Below are positions 9,288-22,442 of a stretch of DNA of 64,000 bases, in pieces. The position numbers and the translations under genes were made by a program. Below the pieces are notes generated by a model, which worked only from the letters and a program-made list of their open reading frames with translations, searched no databases and was not told the DNA's origin. Origin of the DNA: Naasia sp. (GTDB lineage: Bacteria > Actinomycetota > Actinomycetes > Actinomycetales > Microbacteriaceae); contig NZ_JAODMK010000001.1 of the NCBI RefSeq assembly GCF_025465545.1, forward strand, positions 1-64,000, written 5' to 3'. Position 1 is the first letter of the stretch. Every line of letters starts with the position of its first letter.

Positions 9288-9357
9288 GACGAACGCACCG
9301 CTGCGGACGATCTGCAACCGCGTGCCGTGGCAGATTGTCCGTTCGGTTGCGTTCGTC
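9288..9357. repeat. 70-bp imperfect palindrome between convergent genes
   Basis: A 28-base left arm beginning GACGAACGCACCG pairs with a right arm ending TTGCGTTCGTC at most positions, around a 14-base loop. It fills the gap between the 3' ends of the flavin reductase gene and dnaE. It may act as a two-way terminator or belong to a palindromic repeat family. No second copy of this sequence is seen in the window. Confidence 0.65.
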
Positions 9358-9379
9358 CCGTGCCGGCTGGTGCGCGGAG

Positions 9380-12892
<3,513 letters not shown>

Positions 12893-13013
12893 CTGAACGC
12901 TTTCTCGATCCGCGCGGGGTCGCGGGCGATGGATGCCGGGCCGGGTGGGAATCCACTCTAAGCGGGACCTGGGACACGGACCAGGCGACGCTCCGCGGAA
13001 GGCCCGACGGAGG

Positions 13014-13565
13014 TCAGGGAGTGCGCGGGTCGAGCCGCATGAGGACCCTCGGGAAGCCTCGAGCACCGAGGTCGTGTCAGCGGCGTGCACGAAGCCGGCC
13101 CGCTCGAAGGCGGCCCGGGTGCCGACGTAGGCCATGCTGAGGTCCACCCGCGCGGCCCGGTTGTCGACCGGATAGCCCTCGAGAGCGGGGGCCCCGTCGG
13201 CCCGGGCGAACTCGACGGCGCCGGCCAGCAGCTCGTGCAGCAGCCGACCTGCGGTGGCCGGGTCGCACCCGGAAGCACCACACGGTCCAGACCGGCAGAT
13301 CGTCGACCCGCGGGAACTGCCGGCTCTTCGCGAAGCCGTTGAGCTCGGCGCGGGGCGCGACACCGGCGCAGCCCACCGGTTCCCCGTTCTCATAGGCGAG
13401 CACGCCGGGAGGCGGCGGGCGCCCGCACCGCTCCCGCACCAGCTTCCCCCGCGCCGGACCGATCAGCTCCCGGTCGGTGCGCGGGCCGACCCGGTGGCTC
13501 AGGCACCAGCACACGTTGGCGCCGGGACTCCGGGGGCCGAGGACCTGTCGCACGTCCTCGAACAC
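13014..13565 (-). pseudogene. GNAT acetyltransferase pseudogene (two frameshifts)
   Basis: Read on the minus strand, one frame gives ANVCWCLSHRVGP, VLAYENGEPVGCAGVAPR and VDDLPVWTVWCFRVRPGHR, the usual start of an actinobacterial GNAT enzyme. Near 13250 homology jumps to a second frame: LLHELLAGAVEFARADGAP, LEGYPVDN, then MAYVGTRAAFERAGF. At about 13050 it jumps to a third frame, GFPRVLMRLDPRTP, with a TGA stop at 13014-13016. Two frame changes in 550 bases imply decay, although two sequencing errors cannot be excluded. The start is unclear: GTG at 13565 is the first in frame, while homology (GRAIAVRPAD) extends about 30 bases further up. Confidence 0.75.
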
Positions 13566-13646
13566 GTCGGCGGGGCGGACCGCGATCGCCCTGCCGTCAT
13601 TCTGCGTGGCGCCCCGCGCATCCGGGAACGTGACCCGCAGCGGGCG

Positions 13647-14567
13647 TCAGGCGGAGAGGAGATCCAGCGCGTGCTGCAGGTCGGCCGGATAGACGCTCTC
13701 GAACTCGACGTGCTCGCCGGTCGCCGGATGCCGGAAGCCGAGGCGGAGCGCGTGCAGCCACTGCCGGCTGAGCCCGAGCCGAGCGGCGAGCACCGGGTCG
13801 GCGCCGTACATCGCATCGCCCATGCAGGGGTGCCGCTGGGCCGCCATGTGCACGCGGATCTGGTGGGTGCGGCCGGTCTCGAGCTGGATCTCGAGCAGGG
13901 ACGCCGAGGGGAAGGCCTCCAGCGTCTCGTAGTGGGTGACGCTCGGCTTGCCGTCCGCGGTGACCGCGAACTTCCAGTCGGACCGCGGATGGCGGCCGAT
14001 GGGAGCATCGATGGTGCCCGCGAGCGGGTCGGGGTGCCCCTGGACCACGGCGTGGTAGATCTTGTCGACCTCGCGCTCCTTGAAGGCCCGCTTGAGCCAG
14101 GTGTAGGCGCGCTCGCTCTTGGCGACGACCATGAGGCCGCTGGTGCCCGCGTCCAGCCGGTGCACGATGCCCGCTCGCTCGGCGGCACCCGACGTGCTGA
14201 TCCGGAAGCCGGCCGCGGCCAGCGCGCCGAGCACGGTAGGACCGGTCCAGCCGGGCGAGGGGTGAGCCGCGACACCGACCGGCTTGTCCACCACGACGAG
14301 GTCGTCGTCGTCGTGCACGATGCCGAGATCCGGCACGGCGATCGCCTCGATGGCCAGCGGCGCCTTCTCCTCCCATTCGACCTCGAGCCAGGCGCCGGCG
14401 CGGAGCTTGTCGGACTTGCCGAGCTCCCGGCCGTCGAGGCGCACGCCGCCTGCTGCGACGATGTCGGCGGCGACGGTGCGCGAGAAGCCGAGCAGCTTGG
14501 CGAGAGCGGCGTCGGCGCGCTCGCCATCGAGCCCGTCAGGCACGGGCAGGCTTCGGGACTGGACCAT
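13647..14567 (-). CDS. rluA: RluA-family pseudouridine synthase (RluD-like)
   Basis: This enzyme isomerises uridine to pseudouridine in 23S rRNA. The 306-aa protein has an N-terminal S4 RNA-binding domain ([29 protein letters not shown]). The catalytic domain follows, with the aspartate motif [16 protein letters not shown] and the later [15 protein letters not shown] motif. It starts 5 bases after the lspA stop, as in many Gram-positive bacteria, so it belongs to the end of the cell-division cluster transcript. The frame continues upstream inside lspA, but family length supports the ATG of [10 protein letters not shown]. The exact target uridine is not known. Confidence 0.93.
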   Translation of the reverse strand: MVQSRSLPVPDGLDGERADAALAKLLGFSRTVAADIVAAGGVRLDGRELGKSDKLRAGAWLEVEWEEKAPLAIEAIAVPDLGIVHDDDDLVVVDKPVGVAAHPSPGWTGPTVLGALAAAGFRISTSGAAERAGIVHRLDAGTSGLMVVAKSERAYTWLKRAFKEREVDKIYHAVVQGHPDPLAGTIDAPIGRHPRSDWKFAVTADGKPSVTHYETLEAFPSASLLEIQLETGRTHQIRVHMAAQRHPCMGDAMYGADPVLAARLGLSRQWLHALRLGFRHPATGEHVEFESVYPADLQHALDLLSA

Positions 14568-14572
14568 GCCGG

Positions 14573-15217
14573 CTAGCTTCCGTCCGCTGCGGTGCGCTCC
14601 GCGGCCCCGTCGTGGCTGCCCGGCTCCCGCCGGCGGCGGCCCGAGGGGACCCGGGAGCCGTCCAGGCTCACTCCGCGCAGGGTGAGGATCAGGAAGAGGC
14701 CCATGCTGGAGACGATCGCGACGTCCGCGATGTTGAAGATCGCGGGGAACATCCACACGCTGAGGAAGTCGACGACGTGGCCGACACCGAAGCCCGGCTC
14801 CCGGAAGAGGCGGTCGGTGAGGTTGCCGAGGGTGCCGCCGACGAGCATGCCGAACAGCACGGCCCAGCCGAAGGACCGGATCCGGCGGGCGAACCAGACG
14901 ATGAACACCGTGACCGCGGTGGCGATCAGGGAGAACACCCAGGTGGAGCCGCTCGCGAGGGAGAAGGCCGCGCCCGGGTTGCGGACGAAGAGGAACTGCA
15001 GCGCCTCGCCGAGCACTGGGACCTTCTCGTAGGGCGTCAGGTTGGCGACCACCCAGAGCTTCGAGAGCTGGTCGGCCGTGTAGACCACGATCGCCACACC
15101 GACGAGGAGCGCGAGCGCCCTGGCGCTCGGGCGGCCGCGCCGAGCGGGCACGACGAAAGCCCCGTCGGCGGAAGAACCGCCGACGGGGCTTGTCGAGCTG
15201 GGATCAGGCGCCGCCAA
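14573..15217 (-). CDS. lspA: lipoprotein signal peptidase (SPase II)
   Basis: LspA cleaves signal peptides of prolipoproteins in the membrane. The 214-aa product has four hydrophobic helices. It has the family blocks [39 protein letters not shown] and [15 protein letters not shown], which hold the two catalytic aspartates. A 20-residue N-terminal extension and a basic C-terminal tail flank the core. It overlaps wag31 by 14 bases, so the two are translationally linked. Its likely substrates in this window include CtaC. Confidence 0.96.
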   Translation of the reverse strand: MAAPDPSSTSPVGGSSADGAFVVPARRGRPSARALALLVGVAIVVYTADQLSKLWVVANLTPYEKVPVLGEALQFLFVRNPGAAFSLASGSTWVFSLIATAVTVFIVWFARRIRSFGWAVLFGMLVGGTLGNLTDRLFREPGFGVGHVVDFLSVWMFPAIFNIADVAIVSSMGLFLILTLRGVSLDGSRVPSGRRRREPGSHDGAAERTAADGS

Positions 15218-15878
15218 AGGCCTGGAACGCCTGCGGCTGGCTCACGTTGAGGTTGCCGTAGTTGCCGGTGTTGACGATGTTCGACGAGTCCAGCTCACGG
15301 AGCTGACCCTCGATGTAGCCCTTGAGCTTCTGGCGATACTCGCGCTCGAAAGTGCGCAGCTCATCGATGCGGTGCTCGAGCAGCGCGCGCTCCTGGTCGA
15401 GGGACGAGATCTGGGAGCGCTGCTTGGCCTCGGCCTCGGCGACGACCCGGGCGGCGGTGGCGTGCCCCTCGGCGATCAGCGCGTCGCGCTTCTCGATGCC
15501 CTCGCGGACGTGCTCCTCATGCAGACGGCGTGCCAGCTGCAGCAGGTTGTTGGTGTTCGACGGGTCGATCGCGCTCGCATCCATGGAGGAGGCGGACGGG
15601 TAGGACAGACCGGTCGAGGGCTGGGGGGCCGGCGCCTGCTCGGCGGCGACCGCCGCGGGAGCAGGAGCGGAGGATCCGCCGCCGCTGCGCTGCAGCTCCG
15701 CGATGCGGGACTCGCTGGCGATCAGTCGCTGGCGGAGGTCCTCGTTCTCCTGGTTGAGGCGCCGCAGTTCGACCACGACCTCGTCGAGGAAGTCGTCTAC
15801 TTCGTCCTGGTCGTAGCCCTCGCGGAACTTGGTCGGCTGGAACCGTTTGTTGACGACGTCTTCGGGGGTGAGGGCCAT
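15204..15878 (-). CDS. wag31: DivIVA/Wag31 polar growth and septum protein
   Basis: Wag31 is a coiled-coil scaffold that marks poles and septa by sensing membrane curvature. The 224-aa product begins ALTPEDVVNKRFQPTKFREGYDQDEVDDFLDEVV, the conserved membrane-binding lipid domain. A coiled coil, an Ala/Pro-rich linker (residues about 70-95) and a long second coiled coil (about 105-195) follow. GAAGGTGG precedes the ATG. Its place downstream of ftsZ-sepF-yggT matches other actinobacteria. A 34-base tandem repeat lies just upstream. Confidence 0.97.
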   Translation of the reverse strand: MALTPEDVVNKRFQPTKFREGYDQDEVDDFLDEVVVELRRLNQENEDLRQRLIASESRIAELQRSGGGSSAPAPAAVAAEQAPAPQPSTGLSYPSASSMDASAIDPSNTNNLLQLARRLHEEHVREGIEKRDALIAEGHATAARVVAEAEAKQRSQISSLDQERALLEHRIDELRTFEREYRQKLKGYIEGQLRELDSSNIVNTGNYGNLNVSQPQAFQAFGGA

Positions 15879-15967
15879 GCTGCCACCTTCGGGGAACTAC
15901 TTGGTCGGTCGGGGATCGCTTCCCACGCTAGCGCGGATCACCTGGATCACACCCGAACGGGGCACAC

Positions 15968-16104
15968 GTGTCGCGAATCGCGCGACGCCGTCGGCGCGGG
16001 CGGGTCCCGAATCGCGCGCCGCCGTCAGCGGCAGGCGTGTCCCGAATCGCGCGCGCCGTCGGCGCCAGGCGCGTCCCGAATCCCGGTCGCAGCTGGCGCT
16101 CCGC
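15968..16104. repeat. four tandem 34-35 bp units upstream of wag31
   Basis: The units share a core like GTCCCGAATCGCGCGCGCC. Their GAATC anchors lie at 15975, 16009, 16044 and 16078, so the spacing is 34, 35 and 34 bases. The fourth unit has diverged most. They fill most of the gap between the yggT stop and the wag31 start, where the wag31 promoter should be. No open frame of note runs through them. Confidence 0.8.
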
Positions 16105-16121
16105 ACCGGCGGATCAGGGGC

Positions 16122-16433
16122 TCAGGCGAGGCGCGAGAGGCTGGACGCCACGTACATCCCGACGATCACGAGGAGCATCGTGATGCTCCAGCCGAAATCG
16201 AGCGCGATGGGGCCGAGCCGCAGCGGCGGCAGGATGCGCCGGAAGAACCGGATCGGCGGATCGGTGACCGTGTAGACCACCTCGGCGAGCACGAGCACGG
16301 GTCCGCGGGGTCGCCACTGGCGCGACAGCGACTGCACCAGGTCGAGGGCGAAACGCCCCCACATGGTGAAGAAGTAGAGCAGCAGGGCGTAGTACAGGAC
16401 GATGCCGACGATGGCCAGCGGGCTGAAACTCAC
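16122..16433 (-). CDS. YggT family membrane protein
   Basis: This 103-aa protein has two hydrophobic segments (residues about 5-28 and 78-98) separated by the conserved stretch VVYTVTDPPIRFFRRILPPLRLGPIALDFGW (shown here only as a landmark). That stretch is diagnostic of YggT/YlmG. YggT proteins lie in dcw clusters between sepF and divIVA, as here, and are linked to septum or membrane organisation, but no reaction is known. It starts with GTG, with a GATAAT box 6 bases before it and no Shine-Dalgarno. Confidence 0.9.
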   Translation of the reverse strand: MSFSPLAIVGIVLYYALLLYFFTMWGRFALDLVQSLSRQWRPRGPVLVLAEVVYTVTDPPIRFFRRILPPLRLGPIALDFGWSITMLLVIVGMYVASSLSRLA

Positions 16434-16439
16434 GTGTCG

Positions 16440-16445
16440 ATTATC
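16440..16445 (-). promoter_or_regulatory. possible -10 box of leaderless yggT
   Basis: GATAAT-CGACAC-GTG on the minus strand. It suggests that yggT, and perhaps the genes after it, have a promoter separate from ftsZ. Confidence 0.4.
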
Positions 16446-16514
16446 CCGGGCCGCGAAGGCGCACCGGGACCGCGCCCCGGCGGGGCGGCCGCGACGGGCG
16501 CAGAACGCGGGAGG

Positions 16515-16982
16515 TCAGGAGCCGTATGACTCGTCGGTCTCGTCGGCGGTGGTCGTGTCGCCGGACACCGCGACATGGGCGGGCGAGAGCAGGAAGACCT
16601 TGTTGGTGACGCGCTCGATCTTGCCGTAGAGCCCCTGCGACAGACCGCTCGCGAAGTCGATGAGCCGGCGGGCGTCGGTCTCCGACATCTGGGAGAGGTT
16701 GATGATGACGGGGACGCCGTCGCGGAAGCTCTCCGCGATCATCTGGGCGTCCTTGTACTGACGTGGGTGCACGGTGAGGATCTCGTTCATCTCACTCGGC
16801 GCGGCGCGCTGCTCACGCAGCGAGGAGCGACGCGGCAGGGGGGTGACGGTGGCGCGGCCGGGCGCGGGCGCGGCGGAGGCGACGTGCTGCACGGGCGCGG
16901 CGGGAGCGTCCGGTGAGTCGTACTCGTCGGGCTCGTCGGCGAGGCCGAGATAGACCATCGCGTTGCGGATGGGGTTGGACAT
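16515..16982 (-). CDS. sepF: cell division protein SepF
   Basis: SepF links FtsZ to the membrane at the septum. The 155-aa product has the N-terminal amphipathic helix ([14 protein letters not shown]) that binds membrane, then a variable acidic/Ala-rich linker. The DUF552 core follows, with [27 protein letters not shown] and [29 protein letters not shown] precedes the ATG. In actinobacteria, which lack FtsA and ZipA, SepF is the main membrane anchor for FtsZ. It follows yggS by 31 bases in the same transcription direction. Confidence 0.96.
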   Translation of the reverse strand: MSNPIRNAMVYLGLADEPDEYDSPDAPAAPVQHVASAAPAPGRATVTPLPRRSSLREQRAAPSEMNEILTVHPRQYKDAQMIAESFRDGVPVIINLSQMSETDARRLIDFASGLSQGLYGKIERVTNKVFLLSPAHVAVSGDTTTADETDESYGS

Positions 16983-17013
16983 GCTGGTCCTTTCGGGGTG
17001 GCTTGCTGAGAGA

Positions 17014-17712
17014 TTAAGCGCGAGGCGGGCGCGAGCCCGTGATTGCCGTGCCGATGCGTAGGTGTGTCGCGCCTTCGGCGATCGCCGCCTCGAAGTCGCC
17101 GGACATGCCGGCGGAGATCGCAGTCGCCGAAGGGACGACGGACCTGACCGCCTCGGCGAGTTTCCGCAGCCGGGCGAAGGCGCTCCGGGGCTCCTCCTCG
17201 AGCGGCGCGACCGCCATGATGCCGAGGAGCCGCAGGCCCTCTGCGGCGAGGATCCGCTCCGCGAGCCGGCTCGCGTCGGCGGGGGCGGCGCCGCCGCGCG
17301 TGGGGTCGTCGGTGAGGTTGACCTGGAGGAACACCTCGACCGGGACGCCGGGCGCGGCGAGGGCGTCGACGAGCTGCTCGCGGTCGACGGAGTGGATCAC
17401 CTGCGCATACGACCGCACCTGTCGCGCCTTCTTGGTCTGCAGCTGGCCGACGAAGTGCCAGCGGAGGCCGGGCAGAGCGGCCGCCTTGTCGCGCGCCTCC
17501 TGATGCCGGTTCTCGCCGAAGTCGCGCACGCCGAGGGCGGCGAGCTCGCGGACGAGCCCGAGGGGCTGGAACTTGGTCACGACGACCGTGGTGATCTCGG
17601 CCGGAGAGCGCCCCGCCGCCTGCGCCGCCGTCTCGATGCGGTCGCGAATGGCGGCGAGGCGCTCCTCGAGCGGGGGCTCGCGCCCCTCCGAGCGCGCCGG
17701 CTCCTCGGTCAC
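17014..17712 (-). CDS. YggS family PLP-binding protein
   Basis: This 232-aa PLP-binding protein (PLPBP/YggS) takes part in vitamin B6 and amino-acid homeostasis and has no confirmed enzyme activity. The PLP lysine is in [11 protein letters not shown] near residue 40. [51 protein letters not shown] and THLRIGTAI follow as usual. The GTG start overlaps the ftsZ stop as GTGA, so translation is coupled. The pgeF/ylmD gene that often lies between ftsZ and yggS is not present. Confidence 0.94.
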   Translation of the reverse strand: MTEEPARSEGREPPLEERLAAIRDRIETAAQAAGRSPAEITTVVVTKFQPLGLVRELAALGVRDFGENRHQEARDKAAALPGLRWHFVGQLQTKKARQVRSYAQVIHSVDREQLVDALAAPGVPVEVFLQVNLTDDPTRGGAAPADASRLAERILAAEGLRLLGIMAVAPLEEEPRSAFARLRKLAEAVRSVVPSATAISAGMSGDFEAAIAEGATHLRIGTAITGSRPPRA

Positions 17713-18878
17713 TTGAGGAAGTCGGGGATGTCCAGGTCGTCGTCGTCCTCGTCGTAGCCGTGGTCGATCTCGGTGGTCTGGGTGAGGGTGGTCACGTCGG
17801 CGACGGCCGCCCACTCCTGGCTGCCGGTCGCCGCCTCGGTGGCGGTGGGCGCTGCTGCAGCACCGACTGCGGCGGAGACGGCGGCAGGCTCCAGGTAGTT
17901 GCCGCGGCGACCCTCGCGGTGCGTGTGCGGCTCTCCCCCGTCGAATCCGGCCGCGATGACGGTCACGCGGACCTCGTCGCCGAGGGTGTCGTCGATGACG
18001 GCGCCGAAGATGATGTTGGCCTCGGGGTGCACGGCCTCCTGGACGAGCTTGGCCGCGTCGTTGATCTCGAAGATGCCGAGGTTCGAGCCGCCCTGGATGG
18101 AGAGCAGCACCCCGTGAGCACCGTCGATCGACGCCTCGAGCAGCGGCGAGGCCACCGCGAGCTCCGCCGCCTTGATGGCGCGGTCCGCCCCGCGGGCCGA
18201 GCCGATGCCCATCAGCGCCGAGCCCGCACCCTGCATGACGCTCTTCACGTCCGCGAAGTCGAGGTTGATGAGGCCCGGGGTGGTGATCAGGTCGGTGATG
18301 CCCTGAACGCCGGCGAGGAGCACCTGGTCGGCGGTCGCGAATGCCTCCATGATGCTGATGCCGCGGTCGCTGATCTCGAGGAGCCGATCGTTCGGCACCA
18401 CGATGAGCGTGTCGACCTCGTTCTTGAGGGCGCCGATGCCGCTCTCCGCCTGGGCCTGCCTGCGCTTGCCCTCGAAGCCGAAGGGCCGGGTGACGACGCC
18501 GATGGTGAGGGCGCCGATGGACTTCGCGATGCGCGCGACGACCGGGGCGCCGCCCGTGCCCGTGCCACCGCCCTCGCCCGCCGTGACGAACACCATGTCG
18601 GCGCCGGCCAGCGCCTCCTCGATCTCCTCGGCGTGATCCTCGGCCGCCCGGCGGCCCACCTCAGGGTCGGCGCCTGCGCCGAGGCCGCGGGTGAGCTCAC
18701 GGCCGACGTCGAGCTTGACGTCGGCATCGCTCAGCAGCAGGGCCTGCGCGTCGGTGTTGATGGCCACGAACTCCACGCCGCGCAGCCCGAGTTCGATCAT
18801 GCGGTTGACGGCGTTGACACCGCCGCCGCCGACACCGACGACTTTGATCACGGCCAGGTAATTCTGGTTGTTGGTCAT
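17709..18878 (-). CDS. ftsZ: cell division protein FtsZ
   Basis: FtsZ is the tubulin-like GTPase that forms the division ring. The 389-aa product opens with [19 protein letters not shown]. It has the GTP-binding loop [16 protein letters not shown] near residue 103 and the T7 loop [12 protein letters not shown] that completes the GTPase site. It ends [10 protein letters not shown], the conserved tail that binds SepF and FtsW. GGAGGACGAA precedes the ATG. The 166 bases upstream are less G+C-rich than the surroundings and hold TTTAACCC/GGGTTAAA-like runs and a TAGAGT box, so ftsZ probably also has its own promoter. Confidence 0.98.
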   Translation of the reverse strand: MTNNQNYLAVIKVVGVGGGGVNAVNRMIELGLRGVEFVAINTDAQALLLSDADVKLDVGRELTRGLGAGADPEVGRRAAEDHAEEIEEALAGADMVFVTAGEGGGTGTGGAPVVARIAKSIGALTIGVVTRPFGFEGKRRQAQAESGIGALKNEVDTLIVVPNDRLLEISDRGISIMEAFATADQVLLAGVQGITDLITTPGLINLDFADVKSVMQGAGSALMGIGSARGADRAIKAAELAVASPLLEASIDGAHGVLLSIQGGSNLGIFEINDAAKLVQEAVHPEANIIFGAVIDDTLGDEVRVTVIAAGFDGGEPHTHREGRRGNYLEPAAVSAAVGAAAAPTATEAATGSQEWAAVADVTTLTQTTEIDHGYDEDDDDLDIPDFLK

Positions 18879-19044
18879 TTCGTCCTCCGGCGGGTAACTC
18901 TAAGCTTGGGGTTGAGGGTTAAAGTAATGCTGAGTAGGCATTTCCTCTGCACCGACGGTACGCGCCTGTCCCCCGCGACCCGGCAGGCGGGGCCGCGTGT
19001 CGTCGCTGGATCTCCGCAGCCTCGGCGAGTCGGCGTCGCCCGGG

Positions 19045-19929
19045 TCAGCGCAGGATCCCGACGCCGGGCGATGACACGTCGTACTCGTGCACCTCGGCCG
19101 GGTTCTGCTTCAGCAGCAGCGCCAGATGCTGCGCCTTGCGCACCGAATCGGAGGCGCTCCCCCACGCGACGCGCTGGCCACCGCGGAGCTTGAGGGACAC
19201 ATCGTCGGTGGTGCGCGCGGTGATGGAGTCCACCTGGGCGGCGAGGTCCGCCGGCAGGGCGACGAGCACGGCGGCGGCCGCACGGAACGGGATGCTCCGA
19301 ACGTCCGCGTCCGTCAGTTCGACGACGGGGTAGCCGTCGGGGCGCTTCGCGGTGCTCTGCAGCGTCACCCCTGCCGAGTCGACCAGGTCGAAGCCCTTCC
19401 TGTCCCGCACGACCCCGACCGGGGTGCGCTCGACGATCCGCACCACGAGGGTGTCCGGCGGGCGGCTCTCGGTGACGAAGCTCTGGATGAGGGGGAACCC
19501 GGCCAGCTCCCGCTGGACCCTGCCGAGGTCGAGGAGCGGAAGCGGCGTGCCGAGCTGGTCGTCGAGCGCGGAGCGCAGGTCGCCCTCGGCGATCCGGGTG
19601 GCGCCCTGGACTTCGATGGTGCGCAGGGCGAACAGTGGCGAGAACGCGGCGGCGGTCACCAGGCCGGCCGTGCCGAGGAGTGCGCCCGCGCCGACCAGCA
19701 CGGCGATCCGGCGTCGGCGGCTGTGCCGCGTGAACCGGCGGACCTCGGACTTCTCCGCTCGCCTCCGCGCGCGGCTCGCACGGCGCAGGAGCCGAGCCGC
19801 CTGGGCGGGCGTCATCCCGTCGGGCGGGAGTGCGCGCTCGGGCGTGCGAGTCGACCGCCCGGCTCCGCGCCGCGCGGAGGTCGGCGGCGCGGGGGCAGGG
19901 GGGACGTCGTAGCCGACGGGGCGCTTCAC
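19045..19929 (-). CDS. ftsQ: cell division protein FtsQ
   Basis: FtsQ is a bitopic divisome protein that regulates septal synthesis with FtsL and FtsB-type partners. The 294-aa product has a long basic cytoplasmic N-terminus (to about residue 75), one membrane helix ([20 protein letters not shown]), then the POTRA domain starting [12 protein letters not shown]. The rest matches FtsQ with [17 protein letters not shown] and [18 protein letters not shown]. Its ATG overlaps the murC stop (ATGA). Confidence 0.93.
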   Translation of the reverse strand: MKRPVGYDVPPAPAPPTSARRGAGRSTRTPERALPPDGMTPAQAARLLRRASRARRRAEKSEVRRFTRHSRRRRIAVLVGAGALLGTAGLVTAAAFSPLFALRTIEVQGATRIAEGDLRSALDDQLGTPLPLLDLGRVQRELAGFPLIQSFVTESRPPDTLVVRIVERTPVGVVRDRKGFDLVDSAGVTLQSTAKRPDGYPVVELTDADVRSIPFRAAAAVLVALPADLAAQVDSITARTTDDVSLKLRGGQRVAWGSASDSVRKAQHLALLLKQNPAEVHEYDVSSPGVGILR

Positions 19930-21332
19930 CCCTCGACCGCCCCCGCTGCGAGCGTGTCGAGCAGCTGCGGGATGATCCGGTAGACGCTGCCGCAGCTGAG
20001 GGTCATCACGATGTCGCCCTCCTGGGCGATCCCGGCGACGCGGTCCACCGCGTCCTGCCAGCCGGGCAGGAAGGCGACCCGAGACTGGTCGGCGAACTCC
20101 TGCTGCACGAGAGCCCCCGTCACGCCCGGCACGGGGTCCTCACGGGCTCCGTCGACGTCGAGCACGACCGTGTAGTCCGCGAGGTCCTCGTAGGTCTTGG
20201 CGAACTGCGGCGCCATCGCCTGCGTCCGGCTGTACAGGTGCGGCTGGTGGATCGCGATGACGCGCCCCTCCCCCACGACGGTCCGTGCCGCGGCCAGTGC
20301 GGCGGCCACCTCCGACGGGTGGTGCGCATAGTCGTCGTAGACCCGGACGCCGCGGACGGTGCCCTTCAGCTCGAAGCGGCGCTTGGTGCCGCCGAACGCG
20401 CCGAGCGCGGCGGCGACCTCGCCGGGGTCGAAGCCCATGCCGGCGAGCACGGTGAAGGCGCCCGCCGCGTTGATGGCGTTGTGCCGGCCGTCCACCCGCA
20501 GCCGCAGCTCGTAGTCCTGGCCCTGCCAGGCCACGAGGCAGGAGAGCCCGCCCACCGTGGAGAGCGAGTGCACCCGGGCGTCCGCATCGTCGGCCTCGCC
20601 GAAGCTGAGGATGCGCTGGTGCGCGAGCATGCCCCGGATCCGCTGGGCCCCGGTGTCATCGGAGGAGAGGACGACGAGCTCGGCGGTGCGGTCCGCGAAC
20701 GAGGCGAAGGCGGCGTCGAACGCGCCGATGCTGCCGTAGTGGTCGAGGTGGTCCGAGTCGACGTTGGTGATGAGGGCGACGGCGGTGTCGTAGAGCAGGA
20801 AGGAGCCGTCCGACTCGTCCGCCTCGAGCACGAAGAGGTCTCCGGTGCCGAGGGAGGCGCTGCGGCCGAGCGAGGAGATCACGCCGCCGTTGACGAAACT
20901 CGGATCCGCGCCCAGCTCCAGCAGCGCGGTGATGATCATGCCCGCCGACGTCGTCTTGCCGTGGGCACCCGCGACGGAGACCACGCGCTTGCCGGAGGTC
21001 AGCCAGGTGAGCGCCTGGGAGCGGTGCAGCACCGGGATGCCGTGCTCGAGGGCGTAGCGGTACTCGGGGTTGTCCTCCCAGAGGGCGCTGGTCACCACCA
21101 GGGCGTCCGCGTCGCCGACGTTCTCGGCCGCGTGGCCGACGGCGATCCGCGCGCCCGCCTCGCGCAGCGGCGCCAGGTACGGGCCCTCTTCGCGGTCCGA
21201 GCCGGACACCCGGTGCCCGGCCCCCAGGAACATGTGGGCGATTCCGCTCATGCCGGCACCGCCGATGCCCACGAAGTGCAGGCTTCCGATCTCCTCGGGA
21301 AGCTGCAGGGAGAGGTCCGGCTTGATGGGCAC
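19926..21332 (-). CDS. murC: UDP-N-acetylmuramate--L-alanine ligase
   Basis: MurC adds the first amino acid, L-Ala, to UDP-MurNAc using ATP in the cytoplasm. The 468-aa product has an N-terminal Rossmann motif [14 protein letters not shown], the ATP loop [16 protein letters not shown], the central ligase run [13 protein letters not shown], and C-terminal [16 protein letters not shown]. It is followed directly by ftsQ and lies 42 bases after murG. Confidence 0.98.
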   Translation of the reverse strand: MPIKPDLSLQLPEEIGSLHFVGIGGAGMSGIAHMFLGAGHRVSGSDREEGPYLAPLREAGARIAVGHAAENVGDADALVVTSALWEDNPEYRYALEHGIPVLHRSQALTWLTSGKRVVSVAGAHGKTTSAGMIITALLELGADPSFVNGGVISSLGRSASLGTGDLFVLEADESDGSFLLYDTAVALITNVDSDHLDHYGSIGAFDAAFASFADRTAELVVLSSDDTGAQRIRGMLAHQRILSFGEADDADARVHSLSTVGGLSCLVAWQGQDYELRLRVDGRHNAINAAGAFTVLAGMGFDPGEVAAALGAFGGTKRRFELKGTVRGVRVYDDYAHHPSEVAAALAAARTVVGEGRVIAIHQPHLYSRTQAMAPQFAKTYEDLADYTVVLDVDGAREDPVPGVTGALVQQEFADQSRVAFLPGWQDAVDRVAGIAQEGDIVMTLSCGSVYRIIPQLLDTLAAGAVEG

Positions 21333-21374
21333 GGGTTCTAGGGTACGAGGTCGCTCCGGCCGGCTCGGCAGCGG

Positions 21375-22442
21375 CTACCGCGCGCCGAGGAGCAGGTCGA
21401 CCATCCGGTCGGCGCCGTCGCGGGATCCGCTGGAGGCCGCGGCGGCCGCCATCGCCTCCCGGCGGGCCGGGTCGCGCAGCAGCGGCAGGACCTCGCCGGT
21501 CACGAACGCGGGCAGGAATCGCGAGTCCTCGACGAGCACGCCGCCGCCCGCCGCGACCACGCCGCGGGCGTTGAAGCGCTGCTCGCCGTTGCCGACGGGG
21601 TACGGGACGTAGACGGCGGGGATGCCCAGTGCGGTCAGCTCGCTGACCGTCGCGGCACCCGCACGCGAGACGGCGAAGTCGGCGGCGGAGAGCGCGAGCT
21701 CCATCCGGTCGGAGTACTCGAGCATCCGGTAGCCGGGCAGGCCGGGGTCGGCGACTTCGGCGCTGCCGCCCACGAGATGCAGGATCGACCAGCCGGCGTC
21801 GAGGATCGCCTGCGCGGACTCGTGCACCGTGGCGTTGATGCGCCGGGCGCCGAGCGAGCCACCGGTGGCCAGCAGCACCGGCCTGACCGGATCGAGGCCG
21901 AAGTGCCGGAGCGCCTCGTCGCGGAGCGCGGCGCGGTCGAGGGTCTCGATCTCCCGCCGCAGCGGCATGCCGACCACGGTGGCTCCGCGCAGAGGCGTGC
22001 CGGGGAACGCGACACCGACGGTGCGGGTCAGCCTGCTGCCCAGGCGATTGGCCATGCCCGGCTTGGCGTTCGCCTCGTGCAGCGCGAGGGGCAGGTGGGC
22101 CCGCCGGGCGGCGAGGTAGGCGGGCGCGGCGGCGTAGCCCCCGAAGCCGACGACGCCCTGCACACCGCGTTCGAGGAGGGTGCGGCCGAGGTTCGACACG
22201 GTCCGGGAGAATTCGGGACCGAAGCTCAGGGCAGCCCCGTTCGGTCGCCGCGGGAAGGGCAGCCGCGGGATCGTGATCAGCTCGTAGCCGCGGGCGGGGA
22301 CCAGCCGCGCCTCGAGACCCTCGCGGGTGCCGAGCACGAGGATCTCGTCGCCGGGCCGCCGGCGGAGCAGCGTGTCGGCGACGGCGAGCAGCGGATTGAC
22401 GTGTCCGGCGGTCCCGCCGCCGGCGAGCAGCCAGGTGGTCAT
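21375..22442 (-). CDS. murG: UDP-GlcNAc:lipid I N-acetylglucosaminyltransferase
   Basis: MurG turns lipid I into lipid II at the inner face of the membrane. The 355-aa GT28-family protein starts TTWLLAGGGTAGHVNPLLAVAD, the donor/acceptor glycine loop. It has GVVGFGGYAAAPAYLAA, HEANAKPGMANR, LLATGGSLGARRIN and the C-terminal donor site SRAGAATVSELTALGIPAVYVPYP. The ATG overlaps the ftsW stop as ATGA. A much longer frame continues upstream but is the ftsW region in the wrong frame. Confidence 0.98.
   Translation of the reverse strand: MTTWLLAGGGTAGHVNPLLAVADTLLRRRPGDEILVLGTREGLEARLVPARGYELITIPRLPFPRRPNGAALSFGPEFSRTVSNLGRTLLERGVQGVVGFGGYAAAPAYLAARRAHLPLALHEANAKPGMANRLGSRLTRTVGVAFPGTPLRGATVVGMPLRREIETLDRAALRDEALRHFGLDPVRPVLLATGGSLGARRINATVHESAQAILDAGWSILHLVGGSAEVADPGLPGYRMLEYSDRMELALSAADFAVSRAGAATVSELTALGIPAVYVPYPVGNGEQRFNARGVVAAGGGVLVEDSRFLPAFVTGEVLPLLRDPARREAMAAAAASSGSRDGADRMVDLLLGAR

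Noticed and set aside
12893-13393. 167-codon N-terminal extension of dnaE
   Set aside because: DnaE proteins begin near HLHVHSEYSMLDG. The extension matches the C-terminal half of a GNAT enzyme in one of its broken frames, so it belongs to the pseudogene.
15968-16104. CRISPR array
   Set aside because: The repeated units touch each other without unique spacers, differ between copies, and no cas genes are present.
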